This document shows, one piece after another, positions 13,221 through 21,508 of a stretch of 23,329 nt of DNA. A program made the translations under genes and the position numbers. Within the stretch, counting starts at the first letter, position 1; the number at the start of each line of letters is the position of its first letter. This DNA is from Cellvibrio sp. (GTDB taxonomy: Bacteria; Pseudomonadota; Gammaproteobacteria; Pseudomonadales; Cellvibrionaceae): the NCBI GenBank assembly GCA_021323495.1, contig JAJQJO010000010.1, positions 1-23,329 of the forward strand, given 5' to 3'. The notes beneath the pieces are model-generated. The model had not been told where the DNA came from. It ran no database searches and worked only from the letters and a program-made list of their open reading frames with translations.

Positions 13221-15150
13221 TATGACCCACGAGTTTCGCGCCCCCGCTGATTTAACCGTCCTGCCTGCGGATGCCATACGCATCCCGGGCAGGTCGTTGC
13301 GTCGCTATGTGTATGTAATCCTGAGCCTGCTCACTGCCATTAGCGGTGTGTACATCATGTTCGACATCCTGCGCGCCAACGACCTGACTACCCTTGAAGC
13401 CGTTATCCTGGTGCTCTTTGGCATCAGTTTTACCTGGCTCAGCCTTGCCTTCTGGAGCGGTTTGTTCGGGTTTATATTGCAAATGTTGCGTATCGACCCG
13501 CTCACACTAAAATCCACCAAAGGCCTGCTGGATAACACATCGCCTATCACCTGCCGTACAGCGGTAGTGATGCCGGTTTACAACGAAGACACCCACCGTG
13601 TGATCGCTGGTTTTGAAGCGACTTTGCGCTCGTTGGAAAAGACCGGTGAAATAGCCAATTTCGATTTCTTCCTGCTCAGCGATACCACCAATCTCACTAT
13701 CGCCCAGGCCGAGCGCGATGCATGGCAACTCCTCACCGGACGACTGGGTGACCTGAGCAAACAAACGTTCTATCGCCGCCGCGAAAAAAACACCGCGCGT
13801 AAAGTGGGCAACCTGTCGGAATTTTGCCAACGCTGGGGTGCCAACTACGAAAATATGATTGTGCTGGATGCTGACAGTGTAATGGCCGGTGATTGCCTGG
13901 TGAAAATGGTGCGCGCCATGCAAGCCAACCCACGTACCGGGCTGATCCAAACCATTCCGATTCCGGTGCGCCAAACCACCTTCTTTGGCCGCTTTGTACA
14001 GTTTGCAGCGGTGCTTTACAGCCCTATGCTCGCCACTGGCCTCGCCTTCTGGCAAACCGATGCGGCCAACTATTGGGGGCACAATGCCATCATTCGCATG
14101 CGCGCTTTCATCGACCATTGCGGCCTGCCAACACTGCCCGGCAAAGCCCCCTTCGGTGGTGACATCCTCAGCCACGACTTTGTTGAGGCCGCCATGTTGC
14201 GTCGCGCTGGCTGGGATGTATTCCTGCTCGCCGACCTGGAAGGCAGCTATGAAGAAGTGCCCTGCAATATTATTGATTACGCCAAACGCGACCGCCGTTG
14301 GGTGCAGGGTAATATCCAACACCTGGGTATTGTCGACACCAAAGGCCTGCACCCTATTAGCCGTATGCATTTTTTGTTGGGCGCTATTGCCTATATCACC
14401 TCATTGATTTGGCTGTTGATGCTAGTGCTGAGCACGGCAGATGCTGTAGTACGTGCGATTAACTCGAACGTGTATTTCACCGAGATCTACCAGCTTTATC
14501 CCACTTGGCCGATAGCTAAAACCGAACTGATCGTGGCGCTGATTGTACTCACCACCACATTGCTGATGGGTCCAAAACTGCTCGGTGTCATAGTGGCGCT
14601 CACCCACCGACGCAAACAATTTGGCGGTGCGCGTGCAATCGTAAAAGGCACAATAGTCGAGACTATTTTTGCGGTGTTAATCGCACCTATCATGATGGTT
14701 TACCACGCCTATTTTGTTATTTCTGTATTGCTTGGCTTTAAGGTGAATTGGGATTCCCAAGATCGCGAAGGGCGTTTATTGCCGTGGGGTGAATGCTTTG
14801 CACGCACCTCCAAAATGACTACCGCTGCATTTCTATGGGGCTTGATGACCTATATTTATGCACCAATTTTTTTCTGGTGGTTATTACCGGTATTGACTGG
14901 TTTGGTTTTGGCCGCACCGCTAGTGCGTTACTCCAGTAGTCTCGATTGGGGCAGAGGTACCCGTGCGCACAAAATTTTTATCAGCCCCGATGAAACCAAC
15001 CAGGACCCGGTCTTAACCCACCTGGACGAATTACTGGCGGTTGAATATCCACCTCTGGCAACCCCGGCACCGATTCCCGCATTACCCGCTGACAATTGGT
15101 GCGATATGCCCCATCGCGAAATAGATAAATACGTGATGGTGAAGCGCTAA
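13210..15150 (+). CDS. opgH: Glucan glucosyltransferase OpgH (MdoH), short form
   Basis: OpgH is an inner-membrane family 2 glycosyltransferase that polymerises beta-1,2-glucan from UDP-glucose and exports it. The protein has 646 residues. Two N-terminal membrane segments (about 32-54 and 62-92) precede the cytoplasmic GT2 domain, which has VMPVYNED (120-127), the DxD motif LDADS (219-223), the acceptor-side HDF (322-324) and the RRWVQGN motif (362-368). Several more membrane segments follow (about 385-412, 439-465, 483-510, 536-572). E. coli OpgH is 847 residues because of a long N-terminal cytoplasmic region; only about 30 residues precede TM1 here. ATG 13210 overlaps the opgG stop by 11 nt; ATG 13222 just beyond the stop is an alternative. 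Neither has a strong ribosome-binding site, in keeping with coupling. A strong terminator follows. Confidence 0.96.
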   Translation: MQSDMTHEFRAPADLTVLPADAIRIPGRSLRRYVYVILSLLTAISGVYIMFDILRANDLTTLEAVILVLFGISFTWLSLAFWSGLFGFILQMLRIDPLTLKSTKGLLDNTSPITCRTAVVMPVYNEDTHRVIAGFEATLRSLEKTGEIANFDFFLLSDTTNLTIAQAERDAWQLLTGRLGDLSKQTFYRRREKNTARKVGNLSEFCQRWGANYENMIVLDADSVMAGDCLVKMVRAMQANPRTGLIQTIPIPVRQTTFFGRFVQFAAVLYSPMLATGLAFWQTDAANYWGHNAIIRMRAFIDHCGLPTLPGKAPFGGDILSHDFVEAAMLRRAGWDVFLLADLEGSYEEVPCNIIDYAKRDRRWVQGNIQHLGIVDTKGLHPISRMHFLLGAIAYITSLIWLLMLVLSTADAVVRAINSNVYFTEIYQLYPTWPIAKTELIVALIVLTTTLLMGPKLLGVIVALTHRRKQFGGARAIVKGTIVETIFAVLIAPIMMVYHAYFVISVLLGFKVNWDSQDREGRLLPWGECFARTSKMTTAAFLWGLMTYIYAPIFFWWLLPVLTGLVLAAPLVRYSSSLDWGRGTRAHKIFISPDETNQDPVLTHLDELLAVEYPPLATPAPIPALPADNWCDMPHREIDKYVMVKR

Positions 15151-15188
15151 GGTCCATTTTGAAAAAATAAAACGCAATTCCGCCCAAT

Positions 15189-15218
15189 AAAAACGGCCAT
15201 CAATTGATGGCCGTTTTT
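15189..15218. terminator. Bidirectional terminator between opgH and clpB
   Basis: A perfect 30-bp palindrome: AAAAACGGCCATCAA (15189-15203) mirrored by TTGATGGCCGTTTTT (15204-15218). The stem is GC-rich in the middle with A/T-runs at both ends, so either transcript gets a U-tract. It lies 38 nt after the opgH stop and 20 nt after the end of clpB. Confidence 0.93.
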
Positions 15219-15238
15219 ATTTCAGGGAAACCTCAGGA

Positions 15239-17896
15239 TTAGTTCAAGCGTTTCGGATCAAATACAATCCTGTCACCCAACAAACGCCCGTGAATAATTG
15301 CCCCGGGCATAAATTTGCCGCCGAGAATATCCTGTGCCAGCGGGTTTTCAATCAACTGTTGAATAGCGCGCTTTAACGGGCGTGCACCGTAGACTGGATC
15401 AAAACCCACACCCGCTAATTTATTCATTACCTCATCGTCCAATTCAAGGCTCAAGTCACGCTCAGCCAAACGTTTCCTCAATAACTCAAGCTGGATATCG
15501 GCAATGCCGCGGATTTGTTCGCGGCCGAGCGGATGAAACACCACAACCTCATCGATGCGGTTAATAAACTCCGGCCGAAAGTGGCCGGTCACTACTTCCA
15601 TCACCGCGTCTTTCATCGCGTTGTAACGGTTCTCGTTGTTGAGTGAGTTATTCAGATCATCATTCACAAAGCTGTCGAAACTCACGGTATCAAAGGATTT
15701 ATCTTCCGCTAATTCCTGGATCCGATCTGAACCCAAATTCGATGTCATTACAATTACCGTATTGCGGAAGTCCACTGTACGCCCTTGGCCATCTGTTAAC
15801 CGGCCATCGTCCAATACCTGCAATAAAATATTGAACACATCGGGATGCGCTTTTTCAATTTCGTCGAGCAAAATTACCGAGTAAGGTTTGCGGCGCACTG
15901 TCTCAGTAAGATAGCCGCCCTCCTCATAACCCACATAACCCGGTGGTGCACCAATCAAACGGGCAACCGAATGTTTTTCCATAAATTCCGACATATCGAT
16001 ACGCACCATGGAATCTGCGGTATCAAATAAAAATTCCGCCAGGGATTTGCACAATTCCGTTTTACCGACCCCGGTCGGTCCCAAAAATAAAAAAGAACCA
16101 TTGGGTCGGTTGGCATCACTCAAACCGGCGCGCGAACGACGCACCGCGTTAGCTACCGCGACTACTGCTTCATGTTGGCCAATCACGCGTTTATGCAGCG
16201 ACTCTTCCATACGCAATAATTTTTCACGCTCACCTTCCAACATTTTGGAAACAGGAATTCCAGTCCATTTTGACACTACTTCAGCAATTTCTTCCTCGGT
16301 GACCTTATTGCGCAACAGTTTCATTTCCATCATTTCAGCTTGGCCAGCCATGTCCAGTTGTTTTTCCAACTGTGGAATAATGCCGTATTGCAATTCGCTC
16401 ATGCGCGCCAGATCACCTTTGCGGCGCTTTTCTTCCATTTCAAAACGTGCCTGCTCCAGCTGGCTTTTAATTTCTTGCGAGCCTTGCAGTGCCGCTTTTT
16501 CGGCACGCCAGATTTCTTCCAGATCATTTAACTCGCGCTCAAACTTATCAATATCCAGATCGAGTTTGGCAAGGCGTTTTTTACTCGCCTCATCCTCATC
16601 TTTTTTCACCGCTTCGCGTTCGATTTTGAACTGAATTAAACGGCGCTCCAAACGATCCATTTCTTCTGGCTTGGAATCAATTTCCATACGGATGCGGCTT
16701 GCGGCTTCATCGATCAAATCAATTGCCTTATCAGGCAATTGACGGTCAGTGATGTAGCGCTGGGATAACTTTGCGGCGGCGATAATTGCAGAATCAGTAA
16801 TATCCACACCGTGGTGAACTTCATAGCGCTCTTTTAATCCGCGCAAAATAGCGATGGTGTCTGATTCATTCGGTTCATCAACCAACACTTTTTGAAAGCG
16901 CCGTTCAAGCGCTGCATCTTTTTCAATATATTTACGATATTCATCAAGGGTAGTTGCACCGACGCAATGCAGCTCTCCGCGCGACAACGCCGGTTTAAGC
17001 ATATTGCCCGCATCCATTGCACCTTCACCTTTACCCGCGCCGACCATGGTGTGTAACTCATCGATAAATAAAATGATGCGGCCTTCCTGTTTGGCCAATT
17101 CATTGATCACTGATTTCAAACGCTCTTCAAACTCTCCGCGAAATTTTGCACCGGCAAGCAACCCACCGAGATCAAGTGATAACAATCGCTTATCTTTTAA
17201 TCCTTCCGGGACTTCACCATTGACGATACGCTGTGCAAGACCTTCGACAATTGCCGTTTTACCCACGCCCGGCTCGCCGATTAAAACCGGATTATTTTTA
17301 CTGCGGCGTTGCAGTACTTGAATAGTGCGGCGAATTTCATCATCGCGACCAATCACCGGATCCAGCTTACCCGCTTCTGCACGCGCCGTTAAATCGACCG
17401 TATATTTTTCCAATGCCTGGCGATTGCCCTCCGAATCGGCGTCATCCACGTTTTCGCCGCCGCGCACTTTTTGGATGGCCTGTTGCAAACGCTGGGCATT
17501 GCCAAATTTTTTCAACAACTCCGATACAGCTCCCTGGGATTCCAGCATCATGACCAGCAACACCGAATCGCTGGAGACAAATTTATCCCCCACTTTCTGT
17601 GCGTGACGATCAGCGAGGTTTAACAGGCGCACCATATCCGGTGACATAGTCACTTCGCCGGTAGGATTCTTGATTTGCGGCAGGTTTTCCAGATATTCAT
17701 TAAGCGAGGTACGTAAGCCGGCAACATCAAAACCGGCCTGGCTCAATAACAGGCGGACACTGGCGGCACCTTTTTGGTCAATCATTGCCAACAGCAAATG
17801 GCCGGGATCGAGCTGGCTGTGATCCTGCCCCAGCGCAATTGATTGGGCATCGGAAAGTGCGACCTGGAGCTGATTGGTTAAACGGTCAATACGCAT
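15239..17896 (-). CDS. clpB: ATP-dependent disaggregase ClpB
   Basis: ClpB is the hexameric AAA+ Hsp100 that extracts polypeptides from aggregates with DnaK/DnaJ/GrpE. The protein has 885 residues (E. coli 857). Two Clp_N repeats (1-145) lead to NBD1, with Walker A GEPGVGKT (207-214) and Walker B ILFIDE (275-280). The coiled-coil middle domain is about 405-530, and NBD2 has Walker A GPTGVGKT (606-613) and Walker B VILLDE (674-679). The arginine-finger region HFRPEFINRIDE and C-terminal YGARPLKRAIQ are present. After TSNLGSDRIQELAEDK there is an extra stretch rich in Asp and Asn (about 732-757) where E. coli and Pseudomonas have only a short connector; this accounts for most of the added length. 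GAGG lies 7 nt before ATG 17896, and a heat-shock-type promoter is just upstream. Confidence 0.98.
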   Translation of the reverse strand: MRIDRLTNQLQVALSDAQSIALGQDHSQLDPGHLLLAMIDQKGAASVRLLLSQAGFDVAGLRTSLNEYLENLPQIKNPTGEVTMSPDMVRLLNLADRHAQKVGDKFVSSDSVLLVMMLESQGAVSELLKKFGNAQRLQQAIQKVRGGENVDDADSEGNRQALEKYTVDLTARAEAGKLDPVIGRDDEIRRTIQVLQRRSKNNPVLIGEPGVGKTAIVEGLAQRIVNGEVPEGLKDKRLLSLDLGGLLAGAKFRGEFEERLKSVINELAKQEGRIILFIDELHTMVGAGKGEGAMDAGNMLKPALSRGELHCVGATTLDEYRKYIEKDAALERRFQKVLVDEPNESDTIAILRGLKERYEVHHGVDITDSAIIAAAKLSQRYITDRQLPDKAIDLIDEAASRIRMEIDSKPEEMDRLERRLIQFKIEREAVKKDEDEASKKRLAKLDLDIDKFERELNDLEEIWRAEKAALQGSQEIKSQLEQARFEMEEKRRKGDLARMSELQYGIIPQLEKQLDMAGQAEMMEMKLLRNKVTEEEIAEVVSKWTGIPVSKMLEGEREKLLRMEESLHKRVIGQHEAVVAVANAVRRSRAGLSDANRPNGSFLFLGPTGVGKTELCKSLAEFLFDTADSMVRIDMSEFMEKHSVARLIGAPPGYVGYEEGGYLTETVRRKPYSVILLDEIEKAHPDVFNILLQVLDDGRLTDGQGRTVDFRNTVIVMTSNLGSDRIQELAEDKSFDTVSFDSFVNDDLNNSLNNENRYNAMKDAVMEVVTGHFRPEFINRIDEVVVFHPLGREQIRGIADIQLELLRKRLAERDLSLELDDEVMNKLAGVGFDPVYGARPLKRAIQQLIENPLAQDILGGKFMPGAIIHGRLLGDRIVFDPKRLN

Positions 17897-17936
17897 GGAT
17901 TACCTCAAGCGAAGTGTTACTACTCGGTTGAAGCAG

Positions 17937-17964
17937 ACGTGGGGGCAGCAAGGGTGATTTCAAG
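17937..17964 (-). promoter_or_regulatory. Sigma-32 (RpoH) heat-shock promoter for clpB
   Basis: On the minus strand CTTGAAA (17964-17958) and CCCCACGT (17944-17937) are separated by 13 bp. These match the RpoH consensus (CTTGAAA, 13-15 bp spacer, CCCCATNT) fully at -35 and at all but one defined position at -10. Transcription would start near 17930, leaving a leader of about 34 nt. E. coli clpB is RpoH-dependent, which agrees. Confidence 0.88.
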
Positions 17965-17983
17965 CAGGCCACTGACCTGCTTG
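17961..17983. promoter_or_regulatory. Perfect 8-bp inverted repeat overlapping the clpB -35 element
   Basis: CAAGCAGG (17961-17968) and CCTGCTTG (17976-17983) flank a 7-bp centre. The left four bases on the plus strand are the complement of the CTTG of the -35 box. It could be an operator for a second regulator of clpB, or the 3' hairpin of the upstream gene; no U-tract follows, so termination is the weaker reading. Confidence 0.45.
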
Positions 17984-18039
17984 CCTCTCTTACGAGGGAA
18001 TACTATGTGTTAGTTGCGGTAGATCAACGTTTTGTTAGA

Positions 18040-18549
18040 TCAGAGTTGCGCTCCAGGCACACGGGGTGTTTCGCGCACCTCGAAAAACTTGATCGACATC
18101 GGATAGTTTTTGATGACGCCTTTGTTGGCATCCATAGCACCCATGATGGTGAATACAATCGAACAGACAAAGAGTATCGCCAGCAGGGCAAAGCCAACAA
18201 GAATAAGGCAAAGCACCAAACTTACCAGACAATAAATTAATGAGCTGAATACCCAGTTCATTACTACCTTGCCCTGCTCATCAATATAAGGATCTTCCTT
18301 TTTTGATTGCCACATAATCAAGGGCACTATCAGCCCAAGAAATGGAAACAACCAGGAGCAGAATTGGGTAAGGTGCAGCACCAAAGCGTAATCGTAATTA
18401 TTGGTTTGCATAATGGTATGGGGTTGCGCCTGCGTTGCCGGCTGCGGCTGGGCGCCCAGGATACGCTCCTTGGCCTGTTGGTACTCCTCTTCGCTGATCA
18501 GCCCTTTTTGTTTAAGGTCATTCAGTTTTTCAATTTGGTCGAGATCCAT
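18040..18549 (-). CDS. SHOCT and DUF4870 domain membrane protein
   Basis: A 169-residue protein. Residues 2-31 (DLDQIEKLNDLKQKGLISEE and on) are a SHOCT domain, a short helical hairpin found at the ends of many bacterial proteins and thought to mediate oligomerisation. A Gln/Pro/Ala linker leads to a DUF4870-type (Tic20-like) domain with three or four membrane segments: about 57-78, 96-116 and 117-140, including LIMWQSKKEDPYIDEQGK, the hallmark of the family. AGGA lies 7 nt before the ATG. It is 102 bp after pgeF and 143 bp before clpB on the same strand; clpB has its own promoter, so co-regulation is not implied. Its function is unknown, with a role in the cell envelope only a guess. Confidence 0.88.
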   Translation of the reverse strand: MDLDQIEKLNDLKQKGLISEEEYQQAKERILGAQPQPATQAQPHTIMQTNNYDYALVLHLTQFCSWLFPFLGLIVPLIMWQSKKEDPYIDEQGKVVMNWVFSSLIYCLVSLVLCLILVGFALLAILFVCSIVFTIMGAMDANKGVIKNYPMSIKFFEVRETPRVPGAQL

Positions 18550-18651
18550 GATGATTCCTTGTGAATGGTGATACCGGCTGTGCCGCTGAAATGAATGTTC
18601 ACTGGTTTAGATGCTGTAATTGTTCTGCTGGATTCAATCTATCGCAAAAAA

Positions 18652-19410
18652 TTACTCCAGCCAGATCAAACTCGCCATGCGCCCGGTTACTTTATCGCGA
18701 CGATAAGAATAAAACCGGCTTTCATCGGTATAAGTGCAGTCAGCGCCACCATAAATATCCGTCACCCCCAACGCATTTAACTCGGCGCGGGCAAGGATGT
18801 AGATATCAGCATAAAAGTGTAACGGCCGCTGCGCCGGGATAAATGCACTGGCGATTTGTTCGGCGTGGTGTTGGCTGCGCGCGGCTTTAAAAAAGGCCTC
18901 AAGTACATCAACACCCACTTCAAAATGGAGTTGGGAAATGGCTGGTCCGAGATAAGCGAGCAGCTCGCGGGGTTTCGCTGTGAATTTTTGCAGGCCACGC
19001 ACGCATATCCCGTTCGCCAGGCCACGCCAACCGCAATGCAATGCAGCCACTTGAGTGCCCTGTTTATCGCACAACAAAATCGGCAGGCAATCCGCCGTCA
19101 TTACCACGCAGGGATGGCCAATCTGATTGCTATAGCTGCCATCGGCTGTACGCACCACACCGTCAGTCCTGGCATGGATAACTTTGACACCGTGGATCTG
19201 CTCCAGCCATTGCGGGTTCGCCACCAGGCCCAATTGGGCAGAGAGCTGCGCGCGATTGGCCGCAACAGACGCGGGATTATCGCCTACATGGAGGCCAACA
19301 TTATTACTTGTATAGGGCGATAGACTCACACCGCCAGCGCGGATGGTGATGTGACTACGGACGTTGGCCGGAGCAGGCCAGTCAGGCGTAATGCCGGGGA
19401 TATCAGTCAT
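18652..19410 (-). CDS. pgeF: Peptidoglycan editing factor PgeF (YfiH/DUF152, laccase-domain family)
   Basis: PgeF (E. coli YfiH) is a cytoplasmic enzyme reported to remove L-serine wrongly placed on UDP-MurNAc, which safeguards peptidoglycan composition. Homologues of the LACC1/FAMIN family show purine nucleoside phosphorylase and adenosine deaminase activity. The protein has 252 residues (E. coli 243). The metal-site residues are present: His73 (EQIHG), Cys108 (MTADCLP) and His125 (HCGWRG). Other family blocks are GGVSLSPY, VGDNP, YLGPAIS, FEVG and FYSYRRDKVTGRMASLIWL. ATG 19410 matches the E. coli N-terminus; an upstream in-frame ATG at 19440 would add ten residues. The start overlaps the rluD stop by 8 nt (ATGACTGA), so the two genes are translationally coupled. 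The rluD-pgeF-clpB neighbourhood is conserved in gammaproteobacteria. Confidence 0.95.
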   Translation of the reverse strand: MTDIPGITPDWPAPANVRSHITIRAGGVSLSPYTSNNVGLHVGDNPASVAANRAQLSAQLGLVANPQWLEQIHGVKVIHARTDGVVRTADGSYSNQIGHPCVVMTADCLPILLCDKQGTQVAALHCGWRGLANGICVRGLQKFTAKPRELLAYLGPAISQLHFEVGVDVLEAFFKAARSQHHAEQIASAFIPAQRPLHFYADIYILARAELNALGVTDIYGGADCTYTDESRFYSYRRDKVTGRMASLIWLE

Positions 19411-20368
19411 CGACAAGGGTATAACCGGTATTGAGTGCATCTAGCAAATTGAGGAAATCTGCAGGTAATGGTGCAGTCCACTCAGTGTATTCACCAGTGC
19501 CAGGGTGTTCCAGGCCCAATTTGAATGCATGGAGCGCCTGCCTTGGGAAACCTTTGAGCGTATCGATCAAATGCTGGTTGGCGCCCTTGGGAATTTTGAA
19601 ACGGTTGCCGTAAGTTTGGTCGCCAACCAACGGGTGGCCGATGTGCGCCATGTGGACACGGATCTGATGGGTACGGCCGGTTTCGAGTTTAACGCGGATG
19701 TGCGTATGGCTCGGGTAGCGTTTGGCAACACGATAGTGGGTAACGGCGCGTTTACCACCTGCACTCAACACTGCCATCAACTTGCGCTGGATCGGGTGAC
19801 GCCCCATGGGTGCATCCACAGTGCCTCCGCCAGTCATAGCGCCCACTGCTACCGCCTCGTATTCACGGCTAACAGTGCGGTCGGCCAATTGCTCAACCAG
19901 ATCAGTATGTGCTTCAAGGGTTTTGGCAATGACCATCAGCCCGGTCGTTTCTTTATCGAGCCGATGTACTATGCCCGCGCGCGGCAAGTTGATCAGTCCG
20001 GGAATATGGTTGAGCAGGGCATTGACCAGCGTGCCGGTATAATTGCCCGCTGCGGGATGAACCACTAATCCGGCTTGTTTATTGATAATGATCAGATCGT
20101 CGTCTTCATGGACTATATCCAGGGTAATTTCTTCCGGCTCCCAGTCACCCTGGGCCTCCAGTTCCGCCTTCAATTCCAGTACTTCGCCACCGATTAATTT
20201 GTCTTTGGGTTTGGCAGTGCGGCCATCTACTTTGAGCTGGCCGTCTTTAATCCAGCTTTGCAGGCGGGAGCGGGAAAAATCGGGGAACAACTCCGAGGCT
20301 ATCTGGTCGAAGCGCATGCCGCTCATCTGGATGGGCACTTGTGCGCTCAGGTCAAAAACATCTTTCAT
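19403..20368 (-). CDS. rluD: 23S rRNA pseudouridine synthase D
   Basis: RluD converts uridines 1911, 1915 and 1917 of 23S rRNA helix 69 (E. coli numbering) to pseudouridine, needed for normal ribosome assembly and termination. The protein has 321 residues (E. coli 326). An N-terminal S4 RNA-binding domain (about 18-65, RFDQIASELFPDFSRSRLQS) precedes the catalytic RluA-type domain with HRLDKETTGLM (135-145, catalytic Asp138), DDLIIINKQAGLVVHP, RTHQIRVHM and GHPLVGDQTYG. AGAGG about 8 nt before ATG 20368 fixes the start; an upstream in-frame start at 20461 is rejected. It overlaps pgeF by 8 nt and is divergent from bamD. Confidence 0.97.
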   Translation of the reverse strand: MKDVFDLSAQVPIQMSGMRFDQIASELFPDFSRSRLQSWIKDGQLKVDGRTAKPKDKLIGGEVLELKAELEAQGDWEPEEITLDIVHEDDDLIIINKQAGLVVHPAAGNYTGTLVNALLNHIPGLINLPRAGIVHRLDKETTGLMVIAKTLEAHTDLVEQLADRTVSREYEAVAVGAMTGGGTVDAPMGRHPIQRKLMAVLSAGGKRAVTHYRVAKRYPSHTHIRVKLETGRTHQIRVHMAHIGHPLVGDQTYGNRFKIPKGANQHLIDTLKGFPRQALHAFKLGLEHPGTGEYTEWTAPLPADFLNLLDALNTGYTLVDD

Positions 20369-20387
20369 TAAAAAACCTCTAGTGAAC

Positions 20388-20417
20388 GTTTTTGCCGGGC
20401 AAACACCCGCCAAAAAC
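20388..20417. promoter_or_regulatory. 12-bp inverted repeat in the rluD-bamD divergent region
   Basis: GTTTTTGCCGGG (20388-20399) and CCCGCCAAAAAC (20406-20417) are complementary at 11 of 12 positions, with a 6-nt loop. It sits 20 bp upstream of the rluD start codon. As DNA it could be an operator for both genes; as RNA it would be a stable hairpin in the rluD leader. Confidence 0.5.
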
Positions 20418-20447
20418 TGGAAAATTGGAGCTTTTATTCCTGCCAGA

Positions 20448-20477
20448 TTGGTATCCGCCAAGCTCTGTGTTTAAATA
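20448..20477 (+). promoter_or_regulatory. Candidate promoter for bamD
   Basis: -35 TTGGTA (20448-20453) and -10 TAAATA (20472-20477) are separated by 18 bp (or TTAAAT with 17). The start would be near 20484. A small GC hairpin, CCCCG/CGGGG (20483-20496, loop CAAA), then lies at the very 5' end of the transcript, where it could stabilise the mRNA. Confidence 0.45.
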
Positions 20478-20529
20478 CCCTGCCCCGCAAACGGGGTCTA
20501 TGTTTATCGAGATAAGAGTCTATAACCCT

Positions 20530-21432
20530 ATGCAAGTCCTGCCCTGTTTGATGCTTAGCGCCCTCGTGCTGCTGACTGCCTGCTCCACCAAAGAGCCCGA
20601 ATATACCTCCGAAGCGGATCTCTATCATGCCGCCGAAGAACAACTTGAGCGCAGCCAATGGGAATCGGCGATCAAAAACCTGAACTCGCTTGAAGAGAAT
20701 TTCCCCTTCGGAACCTATGCGGACCAGGCGCAACTAGAGCTTATATATGCCCATTACAGCTCGGGTGAAGCAGATGCGGCTATTGCCACCGCCAATCGTT
20801 TTATCCGCTTGCATCCCCAGCACCGCAATGTGGACTACGCCTACTATATGCTGGGCATGGCTTCATTCACTAAAGACCAAGGTATGTTTGAGCGGGCAAT
20901 GCCAGTAGATATCTCAAAGCGCGATCCGGGTGCAGCGCGTGAATCGCTCGCGAATTTTACCCAATTGCTCAACCGTTTTCCTGACAGTAATTATGCCGCC
21001 GACGCCAAAAAGCGCATGTTGTCCCTGCGTAACCACTTGGCACGCTACGAAATCCACGTGGCTATCTATTATTTCAAACGCGGCGCTTATGTTGCCGCTG
21101 TAGGCCGTGGCCGCTATGTACTGGAAAATTTTCCGCAATCACCCGCCATTCCCGATGCATTAGCCGTTATGGTACAGGGTTATCACCTGTTAAAGATGCC
21201 GGAAAAATCCAATGAAATGCTGGAAATCCTTAAGCTCAACTATGCCGATTATCCAGCACTGAACAAGCAGGGCGAATTTGATTACGACTTTATGTTCAAC
21301 AATGGCAAGTCACCCTGGGTGGCCTATCTGACGCTCGGCCTGTTCAATAAGAATGAAGTGACCGGTTTTGATACGCGCACGTTGTATGATCCACAATACA
21401 AACCCTCGACCGAAGTAGCACGCGTGGAATAA
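20530..21432 (+). CDS. bamD: Outer membrane protein assembly factor BamD
   Basis: BamD is the essential lipoprotein of the BAM complex that works with BamA to fold beta-barrel proteins into the outer membrane. The product is 300 residues; E. coli BamD is 245, and some other gammaproteobacterial forms are longer at the C-terminus. MQVLPCLMLSALVLLTAC is a lipoprotein signal peptide with lipobox LTAC, acylated Cys18. TPR-type helical repeats follow, with family blocks FPFGTYADQAQLELIYAHY, RFIRLHPQHRNVDYAYYM, KRDPGAARESLANFTQLLN, RFPDSNYAADAKKRM, HLARYEIHVAIYYFKRGAYV and YPDY-like tails. An in-frame ATG at 20500 would extend the n-region by ten residues (MFIEIRVYNP); I prefer 20530 because it gives the standard signal peptide, though neither start has a strong ribosome-binding site. 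It is divergent from rluD, as in many relatives. Confidence 0.96.
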   Translation: MQVLPCLMLSALVLLTACSTKEPEYTSEADLYHAAEEQLERSQWESAIKNLNSLEENFPFGTYADQAQLELIYAHYSSGEADAAIATANRFIRLHPQHRNVDYAYYMLGMASFTKDQGMFERAMPVDISKRDPGAARESLANFTQLLNRFPDSNYAADAKKRMLSLRNHLARYEIHVAIYYFKRGAYVAAVGRGRYVLENFPQSPAIPDALAVMVQGYHLLKMPEKSNEMLEILKLNYADYPALNKQGEFDYDFMFNNGKSPWVAYLTLGLFNKNEVTGFDTRTLYDPQYKPSTEVARVE

Positions 21433-21454
21433 CTCACGCGTATCCCGTCAGCAG

Positions 21455-21480
21455 AAAAGGCCGCCATCGCGGCCTTTTTT
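21455..21480. terminator. Bidirectional terminator between bamD and nadE
   Basis: AAAAGGCCGC (21455-21464) pairs perfectly with GCGGCCTTTT (21469-21478) around the loop CATC, followed by TT and then ATTG. It is a strong intrinsic terminator for bamD, and the left A-run gives a U-tract for convergent nadE. A second small hairpin, CGCGTG/CACGCG (21421-21440), spans the bamD stop codon. Confidence 0.93.
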
Positions 21481-21508
21481 ATTGTAAAACTCCCTGTGCC
21501 AGCAATTA

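Noticed and set aside
13507..14370. Long antisense open frame opposite opgH (and a similar one at 11901-12512 opposite opgG)
   Set aside because: Both lie wholly inside clearly identified genes, and their predicted proteins have the unlikely His/Gly/Gln composition of mirror frames.
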